NCBI GenBank assembly: GCA_949987705.1
Contig: OX465281.1
Location: 202,603,112-202,667,111 of the forward strand
From: Thereva unica
Taxonomy: Eukaryota > Arthropoda > Insecta > Diptera > Therevidae
Reading direction: 5' to 3'
DNA: 64,000 bases
Positions 11,230-22,056 of this stretch are shown piece by piece. Under the pieces are notes generated by a model. The model ran no database searches and had not been told where the DNA came from. It saw only the letters and a program-made list of their open reading frames with translations. The number at the start of each line of letters is the position of its first letter. Position 1 is the first letter of the stretch. A program made the translations under genes and the position numbers.

Positions 11230-11735
11230 AATAGTATCAAACTCATATGGTAAAATTTTTGTGGCGATGCGATCGGTTGAAAGGCTTAGGAGTCCATTAG
11301 CAACAAATTCACAAAACCACAAACCACCATAGATTAATCGAAACGAATTCGTTGTGTTTAAATCAAATCGTAGCGATTTACGTGTCGGTAATCCATCCGC
11401 TTTCCTATATGATAAACGACATTTTTGTTTTTTTTTTTTGTCTGGAGCATACACAAATAAAGCAAAACATGGATTCTCCAAATCCAGGACACAAACATTG
11501 AAGCATTGTCCTCGAGATATGTTGATTAGCTTTGAATGCCATTCGGACTGGAAACTGTAATCTTCTGAAATCAAAAAGAGTAGTGGTCGTAATCAACGGA
11601 ATGTGGGGAACGAATACATTTCCCCCTCCGAATATTTTCCTTTTAGAATTGTTACTTCCATCAGACTCGGCATCAAATTCGTAATAGCAAGTCTGGTACC
11701 ATTGCACAGTCGTGGTTGATTCAAGTTTCGTAGCA
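11230..11735. other. Non-coding interval
   Basis: The longest open frames (11185-11574 and 11405-11707, minus strand) overlap each other, show no motif, and look like chance frames. Confidence 0.4.
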
Positions 11736-13688
11736 TTAAGCCGGAATTACATTATTGTGTCGTGTTGTGTTGTGTCGCTATCTGATGCAATCAAATCCAT
11801 GTATTTCATTGGAGCTGTTTACATTACTATGGTGTGTTGTGGTGTGTTGTGTTCCCGACTGGGCTTCTCCGATCTGCGCCAGAACGCTGGATAGCTACAC
11901 AACACACCACAAAGATGTAAACGGGTGCGTGGAAAGGCAGGCCTCATAATTTATTTTAGGATGTGGATATAACAAGTGAAAATATGGCTTTTCTAATTGA
12001 AATTATACGTGAATATGAAGTTTTATATAATGTAAAATCTAAGCATTATAAAGATCAAGCAGTTAGAGCTGCTGCTTGGGAAGAAATTGCAATTTGCTGG
12101 CTGTGAAATATTGCTGAAATCTTTCAGCATCAGTTTTCAGCTCTTTATATAGAGTGTGGAATTCACCCTCGATCTCTCTAGTCTTATTTGGGTGTTTCTC
12201 TGTAAACTGGTAAATTTTTGCAAGAAATCTGTCCCAGTAACTTTTTTAAGTGAATATGAAAAAAAAATATACAATTAAATAGATATCTATCTGGTGGATA
12301 ATAAACAGTAAGGGACCCAAATATATTTGTTTTATTTTAGGACTTATTGAGTAAATTTAAAAAATTCATATGTCAGAGGACTGTTGCATATGTCAAAGGA
12401 CTGTATATATAAGTGAAATGAGCATTTATTAGTAGTATATATACTTTAAAAACATTCCTCATGACGCATATATATAAAAATAAAACAGTCTTCTTTGGTA
12501 GTTCCAAGTTCTCTGTGTGGTTTCAAGTAAACTTGTGAACTTTTATTTCTTCCTTAGACACTTTCTTCTTTCTCGCGCCATGATTAAAAGATGGTTATAG
12601 ACCTAAAACAAAGGCAAAAGTACAATAATAATGCCCTAATAAATGAAACAGTCTCCTGTTTCTGTATGTAGCGGGGGACTGTTGACCGGGGACTGTTGGC
12701 AGGGGACTGTTTAATTTGTGTAATTGTTACGGTACCATAAAATTCCTTCATTATGACTTTATTTTGTTTTATAGAAACAATATAAGACATCTTATTTAAA
12801 ACGATGCACAATAGAGAAAACTGGAACACTTTAAAAAAAGAAAAATAACACTTACTAGGGGACTGTCTAATGTTGCGTACCGATGCGCGCATGTGCCCCT
12901 CTAACTCTTGTAACACTAAACAAAATGAGGTACAGCTACTTTTGGTGGTAACAGAGCTAACTTCATGTCGTTCACGTTTCGTTACGCCCATTAACAAGTC
13001 TGTCTTTACTGTAGATGGCCTGATGCGTAACTCGAAACTTTGGCAGGGGACTGTTCATGAAATTCGGGGACCAACTTTAGGTTAAATTAAACTAATCAAA
13101 AAATAGTTTAAATAAATTGATATTAGAGTCTAATAGCATATCATTTCATATTGATTAAATTGTGTTATATAAGTTAATTGTTTTTAAAAGATTAGTTCAA
13201 TTAATGAACTCAATAGAAAATATTTTGGTTTGGGGACCGGCTAGGGGACTGTTTTTAGACCTAAAAAATACGTTATTGAAACCATATAGGTTTTTAAGTG
13301 AGATATTTTCTATATTGTATACTATAGTTTAGATAGTTATAAATTCAAATTTGCAGAAATATAAATATTTCTCGCCATAGTTTCCGTAATATTTGCCAAG
13401 GACAGCGATTTTACCACTTTGGTGAGAAACACCCATTTATGGGGTGGACCCAAAATCTTCGCTTTTTCCTCTCCTTTTTTTCGCATAATTGTGACACTAA
13501 CAAAAATGTTAGGTCTTCAATATCGCTCTCGGAGTCGGATTAAAACATATCACCTAGCTTCACTTGAAAATTTTGCAAACTAAATGCGCCACGATTCGAC
13601 ACTACACACCATATAAATGTAAACGCGTAGCATCACGACACACAGCAACACAACCCAACACGACACAGTAATGTAATTCCGGCTTTAA
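11736..13688. mobile_element. Non-autonomous TIR element, 1.95 kb, flanked by TTAA
   Basis: The left end after TTAA (11736-11739) reads GCCGGAATTACATTATTGTG. The right end before TTAA (13685-13688), reverse-complemented, reads AGCCGGAATTACATTACTGTG, and similarity continues about 40 bases inward through TCGTGTTG-GTTGTGT. A TTAA target duplication would fit piggyBac-like insertion, but TTAA is a common tetramer in AT-rich DNA. The interior has no transposase and carries the GGGGACTGT motif cluster listed separately. Confidence 0.6.
12374..13253 (+). repeat. Cluster of GGGGACTGT(T) motifs inside the TIR element
   Basis: Exact GGGGACTGT occurs at 12674, 12688, 12702, 12858, 13046 and 13244, all on the plus strand. 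Two variants (GAGGACTGT, AAGGACTGT) lie near 12375-12405 in a short tandem duplication with CATATGTCA. GGGGACC variants lie near 13066 and 13232. Subterminal repeated motifs of this kind often bind a transposase, but the spacing here is irregular. Confidence 0.6.
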
Positions 13689-13938
13689 GCCGCGTTTACA
13701 TCCCAAAGTCAACGCGAAACTGCACTTTGAAGCTCTTTTAAGTTTAAGAATTTTCGGGGAACAGAGAAAAAAGCAAAAAAAAAACTTCTGTGCGATTATA
13801 GGGGTACGTAGACAACATAGAGGTGAAATTTAACTGAAGATTGCTACAATACGTCATCAACAGGCGTTTCCTTTGCGGTCAATAAGACAATAATGCTTCC
13901 GTTGTACATAAGCAAAAATTCAAAAAAGAAGGAATATA

Positions 13939-14362
13939 GACCGTGTTCATAAATGCAAGGTTTGTTTGCTTGCATGCAGGCAGCCTTGCAATCGCTTGCT
14001 TGTCAGATTAATCATTTGCGAATTATTCATGGTTGCTTAAATGAACGTATGTACATATCTCACAATTTTTAGAGAGCTACTGTTATAACTGACAAATCAA
14101 AAAATTGACAGGTTATAATTATTGTGTTTGGATTAAATAAACAAAAAAGTGCAGCTCGCTCATCATGTCCCACTTTAATTTATTTGATAGTTCGTTCTTA
14201 TTCTCGAATTCAAACTATAGCAAGTACTCCGAAATACATGCATAGGTTGCGATCATTTCCAAATGTACTTGCATTTCAGAACGCTTTGCTTTTTTTTCAT
14301 TTGCAATACTGAACGATATGCTACATGCAAAATTTGAGCAACTTGCATTTATGAACACAGCC
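13939..14362. mobile_element. 424-bp MITE with TIRs and an ATA duplication
   Basis: The left end GACCGTGTTCATAAATGCAAG (from 13939) and the reverse complement of the right end, GGCTGTGTTCATAAATGCAAG (ending 14362), match at about 19 of 21 bases. ATA flanks both sides (13936-13938, 14363-14365). A 3-bp duplication suggests PIF/Harbinger-type insertion, though that superfamily prefers TAA/TTA. Motif-less open frames inside are not coding. Confidence 0.7.
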
Positions 14363-16206
14363 ATAACTTTACAATCGAGTAGATTTTTTGATTGATTCAG
14401 ATACACGATCCTCGAGGCAGACTAGACATTAGGTCTAATTTCTTAGTTTACCTCAGACATCAGACATTGGCCGGATTAAAAAAACGCTGTCGCAGACTTC
14501 TTGTCGCGCCAACCGACAACTTTGACTCAGGCACCTACAACCGAGCTACCTACACAAGCTTAGGTTTAATAAGGTGACATGAAGTTAAAGTCGCTGCAAG
14601 AACGCCCCAGCAACATGGGTAAAATCGCTTCTAAAACTATTTTCACGCATGAGGTTTGGTGTGAAAATAGTACAGCAATTTTTTTGGCCTTACATACCAA
14701 CTTAGTTACGTAGACCAGTGTTCAACTCTGAACATACATATATATAGCCTCTCTCACCCTAGTAAGTATTCGGGCTACAAGACCAGCTGTAATGAGCGGT
14801 TTCAATCGTATGAAAACTCCAAAATTTTGAGACATATCAAATCTCCATTGCTGCAAGATTCCAAATAATACGTTTGACCATATCCATATGGATATAGTGG
14901 AACCTCTACCATCAACACCAACACGTGGATATTCTTACATTTTGACGATATACACTTTTTTCACATTAAATTCACCCATTTGCAAATCAAATTAATCCTT
15001 TTGCAAATTAAATTCTTAAATATCTACAGATGTAATAATTATTATTTTTTATTTTATACCATGCGTGGTGGCAAAAACCAGGCATTTCTTTTTAATACAA
15101 CACCATCGTTCGTTTCTACTACGTAGTAACGTGGAGTAGAATGCTTTTCTTTTTCCTCTCCTTTAATCCAAAATTTTCTATTTTTAATCCAATTTTTTTG
15201 GCCTATTTGATTTTCTGTCGTAAATTTGTCATTATTTGTTTATTTAAAGTCATAAAAACAAAACTAAACAATCAATTGCTTTAAAAATCTACATTTTCAC
15301 CAAATTTCATTAAAATCGGATCATTTTTGTGAGAAGATAAAAATGATAAGTGAAAAAATCGATTTTGACGTTTTTATTCATTATTTTGAGGTTATGTTAG
15401 AATTTTTAATTATCTACAACTTTTACATAGGAGGTCCTACTTTCCGCAGAAATCGTAAAAAACACGTTCCACCCCCAAAACCTACATTTTGGCACACAAT
15501 TCAATTTCAATTCACACACCCTCTCTAATCCGCTCTTTAAAAATAGCTATATTTTTTTAATTTTGCGATAAGTGCGCAATTATGATTATTACCAAGAAAT
15601 TTAAAAAACCAAATTAAAATTTTTGTGTAGGAATGTCTAAAGAAAACATTATTTCTTAAGCGAAGGCAAATTATTTTGTTTCAGTGTTAATTTTGGTCAA
15701 GGTGCAATGGATCTTGTTTCCTTGATGGCCTTCGGGCTCTTAGGGATAAGCCTTAAAACAGAAAAGGTTCCAAAAATAATATGAAGCTGTTTGTCTTTAA
15801 AAAAACGTGGCTCAACCTCACTGAACCCACTTCTTTTTCTTAACCAATTTATCAAAATAATGAAAAACATTTTCCGTCCAACTCTCTGTTGATCTCTCTC
15901 CATAAAATTCCCTGTAGACGTTTATTGTTTTTCTATTTCCAAATTTGTTTTTTTTTTCACGCCCGCATCCCTGTGAGAATTGATTAAAAATTTTTGCTTT
16001 TCACTCGAGAATTAATTGAATAATCTCACTCCTTTGGGCAACGATTTGAAAGAACGTGGACCCGAAAATAATTTCGCCAGTTCAAACGTAACTCAAGTTT
16101 TGCTTTATTCTTATAGTATTGATTTTTAATAACGGTTTAAATGGACTAACAAAAATTATTTAATTATAAAATGCTAAATTATTTAAATAGGCAGATTATT
16201 AATCTA
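14363..16206. other. Non-coding interval
   Basis: No gene, RNA or element ends are recognised. Open frames are short, overlapping and motif-less. The section 15000-15660 is strongly A/T rich. Confidence 0.4.
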
Positions 16207-16400
16207 TACAGGGTATATTGCTGAAACTGGCAAAACGCTCGGCTAAGCACAGGTTTTGGATAGGCGAATATAGTAACGTAATGGTTTAGACATTCGGGCG
16301 TTTTGAAATTTTTTTGGTTGAGTTTTACTTTTGACTTTGACGACTCATAACTCTAGAAGTTGGTGGGTTGGATCTAGTGTTGGGTAGGACACGATTTTAA
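16207..16400 (+). repeat. ACAGGGTRT repeat family member
   Basis: It starts ACAGGGTATATTGCTGAAACTGGC, carries GCGTTTTGAAATTTTTTTGG and GACTTTGACGACTCATAACTC in family order, and fades out after GTTGGTGGG. The closest relative is the reversed copy ending near 22835. Confidence 0.6.
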
Positions 16401-16930
16401 AATGAGTTTGTAAGAGCTGCCTCATTTTTCTTTTGAGCCAGTACAATGTCATACTTCAAATGAGGTGAGGTGCTATTGTAATGCCAAAATGACAAAAATA
16501 AATAAATGAAAAAAAAAAAAAAATCAATGAAGAGCTTTTTTACAAGGTTAATTATAATATGCATTTAACGGCCTATGAGTATGTAGGTGTAGGGACATCG
16601 TTCCACTATTGTCATATTACTTGAGTGGACAAAAAAACAGCCGACTTGCATCAAGTTATTGAAAACACTTCATTAATTTAACTCTTGATTCCTTGAATTT
16701 AAAAAAACTAATAATAAAGATCCGTAATAATTAAAAAAGTTTCTACTGAAAAATAAATAAATAGCGATTAGACCCACAGTGTTCTAAATTAGTTTCATGC
16801 AATAAAGATACATAGTTACAATAATAAAAACTCCACGTTACATAAGTAAAATCTATGTATTTAATAAAAGGCTGAGGGAACATTAAAAAGTATTTAACAT
16901 AACGAAAAATTGTTTTAATTAAACAAGTTC
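16401..16930. other. Non-coding interval
   Basis: A/T-rich sequence with an A-run at 16508-16523. Nothing recognisable. Confidence 0.4.
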
Positions 16931-17003
16931 AAATTCTTACACAATACAAGAAATCTATGACCCCACAATGTTATTTTGCCATCCCACCTCGCCTAATTTC
17001 AAG

Positions 17004-20000
17004 TTTTTTTTTTTTTTTTTTTTTTTATGTGACAGTGCTAAGCTCAGGAGTCACCCTTTGTACTACCAGTCCGTCATGTCATTTGTCACGTCATGGTGCA
17101 ATGTCTAGCAGTAAGCTTAGTACGGGGAGGGGAGGGGGGTATAGGTTAAGGGTTAAAAGGAACGGGGGGGTATTGAAGAAGGTGGTGATGAACCCTGCGT
17201 TTGAACTCTTGGATGTTGTAGGAGCTCGGAAATACTGACTGCGAGAGACTATTCCACAGTCGAGTTGTTCTATTAACAAACGAATTCATATCTTGTTGAG
17301 TGCGTGAAAGGGGGAGTTGCAGGTGAAGGGAATGAGACGAGTGGGCTAATCTGGTGTTGCGGTTATAAGATTGCCGTGGAGGCAGGAGAGCGTTTAACTC
17401 GGAGGAACAGTCATTATGATAGTAGCGATAAAATTTAGTCAATGCTGCTACATTCCTACGGTGGCTGAGGGGGTCGATGGTGGAGCCAGCGGTGTCGTCA
17501 TCAATTAATTTAAGGGCCTTTTTTTGGACCTTATCTAACCATGCCAAGGTGGTTATTGGAGCGCCGCCCCAAACGAGGGAGTTATATTCGAGAAGAGGCC
17601 GTATGTAGGATTTATAAATAACAGCGCGGGCCGATGGCTGGAGGAGGAACTTGCACCTCTTAAGAAATCCCAAGCACTGGGATGCTTGTTTGGCGATTTG
17701 GAATATGTGATCATTCCAACGAAGGTCTTTGGCTAATGTCACGCCTAAGATGTGTAGGGATGGGTCGGCCTTTAGTTCAACGTCATCCACTGTCAAGGAT
17801 GGTGAGGTGTTGAACTTCTTTTTTGAGATAAGACAGTACTTGGTTTTAGAGGGGTTGAATTTGACACGATTCTTCTCTCCCCAATCTAGAATTAGTTTGA
17901 TGTCTTTTTTAATAGAGTTGAACATTAGTTCACGATCATCAAGACAGGATCTGGCATGTGTCCGTCTTGTATCGAAGCTGTACGAGTAACGTAGAGTACC
18001 GTCGTCAGCGAAGCTGAGAAGTGGGTTGGAGGGGATTGAAAGTAGGTCATTTATAAAGATGAGAAAAAGGGCCGGTGATAAAATTGACCCCTGAGGGACC
18101 CCCGCAGAGATGGGGTGAGATTCAGATTTGACGCCATCCAATAATACCTTAATTGAACGGCCGGAAAGGAAACTCTCAACCCACTTATACAGAAGTGAGT
18201 CAATTCCAATAGCTTGGAGTTTAGCTAACAAGGCTGAGTGCCATACTCTATCAAAAGCCTTGGAGATATCCAAAGCAACCAAACTAGATTCGCCAGATCC
18301 ATGCAAACTTCGGCTGAGGTGCTCTGTAAGGCAAATTAAAAGATCACCAGTGGATCTTTTTTGACGGAAGCCGTATTGTTTGTCGCTGATAAGTTGGTTG
18401 GATTCTAGATATCCCATAAGCTTTTTGTTAATTATCGTCTCCATGGTTTTGGAGAGAATAGAAGTAATTGCTATTGGGCGGTAGTTGGAGGGATCGCTGG
18501 AGGCACCTTTTTTCGGTATTGGCTGAACATGGGCAAGTTTCCAAGAGTCTGGGTAAACTCCGGAAGAGTATGATAGGGCAAAAAGTTTGCGCAGAGGTCT
18601 AGCCAAAGGTGAGGCGCATTGTTTTAAGACGATAGGGGGTATATTATCGGGTCCAGTCGATTTGTTTACATCGAGCTCCTTGAGGCACCTGTACACCTCG
18701 CGAGTCCTGAAGAAAACCCTGTTCATTAGATGAGCGCGGAGCTCAAGAACCGGGGGTAGCATATCAGTTTGGGGTAAAGAAGAATTGGAAGCAAACAGAG
18801 ATGCTAATAAATCGGCCTTGGATTTGCTGTCTGTTATCACCTTCTCATTGTGGATAAGTGAAGGAGTTGTGGATGAAGTGAAATTCTTCTTAATGGAGGT
18901 TACCAAGGACCAGAAGTTCTTGCTACCAGAGGTTGCATTAAGGAGTTTACTTCTCAACTTGCTGTCAAATGAATTTTTGACATTCCTGATGGTGACTTTA
19001 CAGGAATTTCTTAGTTTTATATACTCTGCACGGAGCGATTCACTCGGGGAGCTCTTGTAAGCTCGAAAGGCGGCTTCTTTATTTCTGATTGCATTCATAC
19101 ACTCCTGATTAAACCATCTGTTGGGCCTAGCCTTCACAGATTTAGTAGTATGAGGAATGAACAAATGCATCCCTGCCTGTATGATCCTAGAAATACGGAT
19201 AGCGGCAGAGTTGACGTTTTTGTTTCGGAAACACAGGTTCCAGTCAGTAGATTGGAAAAAATTAATAAGCCCCAACCAATCGGCCTTCCCATAATGCCAT
19301 ACAGTTCTTCTAACTGGTTTGGGAGGGGTGGGAAATTTGAATGGGAAGCTAGCACTAACTAGGCAGTGGTCCGAATTGCCGAGAGGTGAATCAACTGTGA
19401 CGGAATAACGCGCTGGATGAGAAGTTAGAAAAAGATCAAGGAGATAGGTTCCTTGATCAGCAACATCAGGGACTCTCGTGGGATGATCAACAATTTGATG
19501 CAAATTATTGGTGTCTGCAAAGAGCTCGACGTCCTTGCCAGAAACACTGGTGCCATTTGAGTAAGTCAGCCAGTTTACATTGTGAACATTGAAATCACCC
19601 GCAACGATGATTTCACACTCAGGATTGGACGACAAGAATCCCGAGATTTGTTCGGAAATAGTATCAAAAGATAAGGTGGAGGCTTCGTTACTTATGTTAG
19701 GACTTCTGTATAGGAAGCAGAAGAATATGACGTGGCTTTGGAAAATGATTTTAATCCAAAGATAATTAAAATCTGAAGTCGCGCTGGAAAATATTTTATA
19801 ATAAGCCACGTCGTCCCTAACATAAATGGCAATACCCCTATGGGGGGAGAGGTTGTGCACTAAAGTGTACCCCGATATCTGGTAATGACTTAAGTCATTA
19901 TCCGGTGATATTTTGGTTTCACTAAGTGCGAAAATTGGGGGTTTAAAAGTCAGTAGGTGGCACTCAACAAAAGAGAAATTCGCATGAAGTCCACGAATGT

Positions 20001-20453
20001 TACATAAGTCAATTACAAAGCGTGACTCGTAACGGGACTTCGTTTGCGCGGGCTCAATCGCCACATTCTTGGAGATTTTTCCCGGAATTACACTTGTCGC
20101 AACCATCAGGGTCAATGAAATTTGTCTGCGTCAAAGTGTTATGCCTTTTGAGACGGGGCAAACTTCATCGACCGACAGATTTTGGGCGCGACACTTGCAG
20201 GGCCGAGAATGGAGTGAGGGTAGGAAGCAAAGGGAACTTACTTGCGCTGTTCGTCGGTCGCTGGTCTGTAGAAGGGTGATGAAGCCTTCGCTTTAGCCTG
20301 CAGCACGATTTTTTTCACTGTTTTTTTATTGTACACAATAATTTTATCCCGTTTTTATTTTATTTTTGTTATTATTTTTTGTTTGTTTCTTTCTCGGGTT
20401 TTTTTTTGTGGCGTGTTTCACGGACCGGATCAGCACACGTCCGCACTCCTTGC
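17004..20453 (-). mobile_element. Apparently full-length, single-ORF LINE of the CR1/Jockey group
   Basis: The poly(A) tail is read as a T-run at 17004-17026. The 3' UTR is about 120 bp (17027-17145), the ORF lies at 17146-20106, and the leader is about 345 bp, up to about 20453 where satellite sequence resumes. The ends are fixed by the interrupted satellite unit on both sides. No ORF1 (gag-like) is present in the leader, so either this family has one ORF or this copy lost the first. The clade assignment rests on the conserved LWNSLS ... FKRRV C-terminus and EN-RT order, and I cannot separate CR1, L2 and Jockey by eye. At least five degraded relatives lie in the window. Confidence 0.8.
17146..20106 (-). 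CDS. LINE endonuclease-reverse transcriptase, intact
   Basis: This protein nicks target DNA and copies the element RNA at the nick. The frame opens at 20130 after a stop; the first ATG is at 20104-20106, giving about 986 residues. The EEP endonuclease occupies roughly residues 30-260: CNIRGL (Asn39), ALSETKIS (Glu66), AGDFNVHN (Asp174, Asn176) and GNSDHCLV (Asp249, His250), numbered from the frame opening at 20115. The reverse transcriptase spans roughly 480-780: SNYRPIAI, YGFRQKRST, VALDISKAFD, AGVPQGSILSP, the catalytic FADD at 702-705, VKFNPSKTKYCL and LGVTLAKDLRWND. The C-terminal TRLWNSLSQSV ... FKRRVHHHL is typical of the group. All catalytic residues are present and there is no internal stop or frameshift, so the copy could be active if expressed. 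No RNase H domain is evident. Confidence 0.92.
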   Translation of the reverse strand: MVATSVIPGKISKNVAIEPAQTKSRYESRFVIDLCNIRGLHANFSFVECHLLTFKPPIFALSETKISPDNDLSHYQISGYTLVHNLSPHRGIAIYVRDDVAYYKIFSSATSDFNYLWIKIIFQSHVIFFCFLYRSPNISNEASTLSFDTISEQISGFLSSNPECEIIVAGDFNVHNVNWLTYSNGTSVSGKDVELFADTNNLHQIVDHPTRVPDVADQGTYLLDLFLTSHPARYSVTVDSPLGNSDHCLVSASFPFKFPTPPKPVRRTVWHYGKADWLGLINFFQSTDWNLCFRNKNVNSAAIRISRIIQAGMHLFIPHTTKSVKARPNRWFNQECMNAIRNKEAAFRAYKSSPSESLRAEYIKLRNSCKVTIRNVKNSFDSKLRSKLLNATSGSKNFWSLVTSIKKNFTSSTTPSLIHNEKVITDSKSKADLLASLFASNSSLPQTDMLPPVLELRAHLMNRVFFRTREVYRCLKELDVNKSTGPDNIPPIVLKQCASPLARPLRKLFALSYSSGVYPDSWKLAHVQPIPKKGASSDPSNYRPIAITSILSKTMETIINKKLMGYLESNQLISDKQYGFRQKRSTGDLLICLTEHLSRSLHGSGESSLVALDISKAFDRVWHSALLAKLQAIGIDSLLYKWVESFLSGRSIKVLLDGVKSESHPISAGVPQGSILSPALFLIFINDLLSIPSNPLLSFADDGTLRYSYSFDTRRTHARSCLDDRELMFNSIKKDIKLILDWGEKNRVKFNPSKTKYCLISKKKFNTSPSLTVDDVELKADPSLHILGVTLAKDLRWNDHIFQIAKQASQCLGFLKRCKFLLQPSARAVIYKSYIRPLLEYNSLVWGGAPITTLAWLDKVQKKALKLIDDDTAGSTIDPLSHRRNVAALTKFYRYYHNDCSSELNALLPPRQSYNRNTRLAHSSHSLHLQLPLSRTQQDMNSFVNRTTRLWNSLSQSVFPSSYNIQEFKRRVHHHLLQYPPVPFNP

Positions 20454-20667
20454 TAAGTTGGATATTTTGCTGCCGCAAAAGAAGTAAAAAATGTCTCTCC
20501 AATACAAAATTTCCCTCCCTCAAAAAATTTAAGAAATATCTCTTCATTACAAAATTTCACTCCCTCGAAAAATGTAAGAAATGTCTCTTCAGTAGAAAAT
20601 TGTCCTCCCTCGAAAAATGTTAGAAACGGCTCTTCAGTGCAAAATTGTCCTCCCTCGAAAATTGTAA

Positions 20668-21418
20668 TTGGGCCCATCCACAGGCCAACTAGTTGCCCAA
20701 ACTGAGTTGTGTAAAGAGTTGGTGTTTTGCCAAAAATGCTTCAACTGAGCTGGTACTTCAACTGTCAATTCGATATTTTATAGTCAATTTTATTTCAATA
20801 CCCCAGTCTTTTTTAAAATCTGTATATTTTCTAAATGGGCGCTGCTAATTTAATTAAATTAAAAATATTGAAAGTTATTCTTTGGCTATTAAAACAAATA
20901 AAAATTAAAGTTAACACTTAAAAGAGCAAACCTAAATTTTGTTAGATTTTTTAAAGCATTTTTAGTACCCTAAAGTATACAAGGAAACGAAATACCCCAT
21001 GTAGCAGACTATGTACACAAAAAACCATGTAGCACACGGCGGGTTAATATTAATATTTATATGTTTTTAAAATATAAATTAAACTCTAAAAATATAAATT
21101 ATGAAAATAATTTAATATTATGTGAACTTTCATGATTTAAATTAAAAATAATGCAAAAAAATGAAAATATAAACTTGCAAAAAAAATATGTTCTTCGAAT
21201 TCAGGCTTAATTCATTCAGTAGTTTGCCAAACTGCAACACACACAGCGCGACTAGTTGCCCAAACTCTAGGCCCCGCCCCCATAAAATTAAAAGATTTTG
21301 ATTTAGCCCAACTGTAACCCCAACTGTCAAATCAGTTTGCCAACTGCCCCATACACGTTGCGATTCAGTGCCAACACAACTCAGTTTGAGCAACTAGTTG
21401 GCCCGTGGATGGGCCCCA
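20668..21418. mobile_element. Harbinger-type MITE 1, 751 bp, TAA duplication
   Basis: The right terminus, reverse-complemented, begins TGGGGCCCATCCACGGGCCA. The left terminus begins TTGGGCCCATCCACAGGCCA. Similarity extends about 45 bases through AACTAGTTGC(C/T)CAAACTGAGTTGTG. TAA flanks both sides (20665-20667, 21419-21421). A TWA duplication with GGGCC-type ends is the PIF/Harbinger signature. There is no coding sequence inside. It sits in a 45-bp satellite unit and is inverted relative to MITE 2. Confidence 0.85.
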
Positions 21419-21511
21419 TAAGATGTGTCTCTTCAGTACAAAATTGACCTCCCTCGGAAAATGTAAGAAACGGCTCTTCAGTACAAAATTGTCCTCCCTC
21501 GAAAAATGTAA

Positions 21512-22056
21512 TGGGGCCCCCATCCACGGAACAACTAGTTTCCCAAACTGAGTTGTGTTGGCACTGAATCGTAGCGTGTGTGGGGCAGTTGGCAAACTGA
21601 TTTGACAGTTGGGGTTTCAGTTGAGATAAATCAAAATCTTTTAATTTTATGGGGGCGGGGCCTAGAGTTTGGGCAACTAGTCGCGCTGTGTGTGTTGCAG
21701 TTTGGCAAACTACTTGAATGAATTAAGCCTGAATTTGAAGAATATATATTTTTTTGCATAATATTAAACTATTTTCAAAATTTATATTTTTAAAATTTAA
21801 TTTAAATTTTAAAAACTTATAAATAGTTATATTATTAATTAAAATTTTATAATTAATATAAAAAATCATCGTTATTCATTTTTTATTATTATAAAACTTA
21901 ATCGCGGGTTTTCTACAATTGCATTTATAGTTCAATTCGCCTGTAAAATATCGAATTGACAATTGAAGTGCCAACTCAGTTGAAGCGTTTGTAGCAAAAC
22001 ACTAACTCTTTACACAACTCAGTTTGGGCAACTAGTTGGCCTGTGGATGGGCCCCA
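21512..22056. mobile_element. Harbinger-type MITE 2, 545 bp, TAA duplication, inverted relative to MITE 1
   Basis: The left terminus TGGGGCCCCCATCCACGG and the reverse complement of the right terminus, TGGGGCCCATCCACAGGCCA, are the MITE 1 ends swapped. The inner halves also match MITE 1 in reverse order (GGCACTGAATCG on the left, CTCTTTACACAACTCAG on the right). TAA flanks it at 21509-21511 and 22057-22059. It is 206 bp shorter than MITE 1. The 90-bp satellite spacer between the two elements excludes a simple foldback origin. Confidence 0.85.

Noticed and set aside
11185..11707. Overlapping 129- and 100-residue minus-strand frames
   Set aside because: They overlap each other in different frames, lack motifs and span the boundary region of a small inverted repeat.
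16957..17238. Plus-strand 93-residue frame starting at the T-run
   Set aside because: It is the antisense of the LINE tail; the T-run is the LINE poly(A) tail and the protein is a shadow.
20366..20623. Open frames with a 15-residue periodic peptide
   Set aside because: The periodicity is only the 45-bp satellite unit translated; both strands are open for the same reason.
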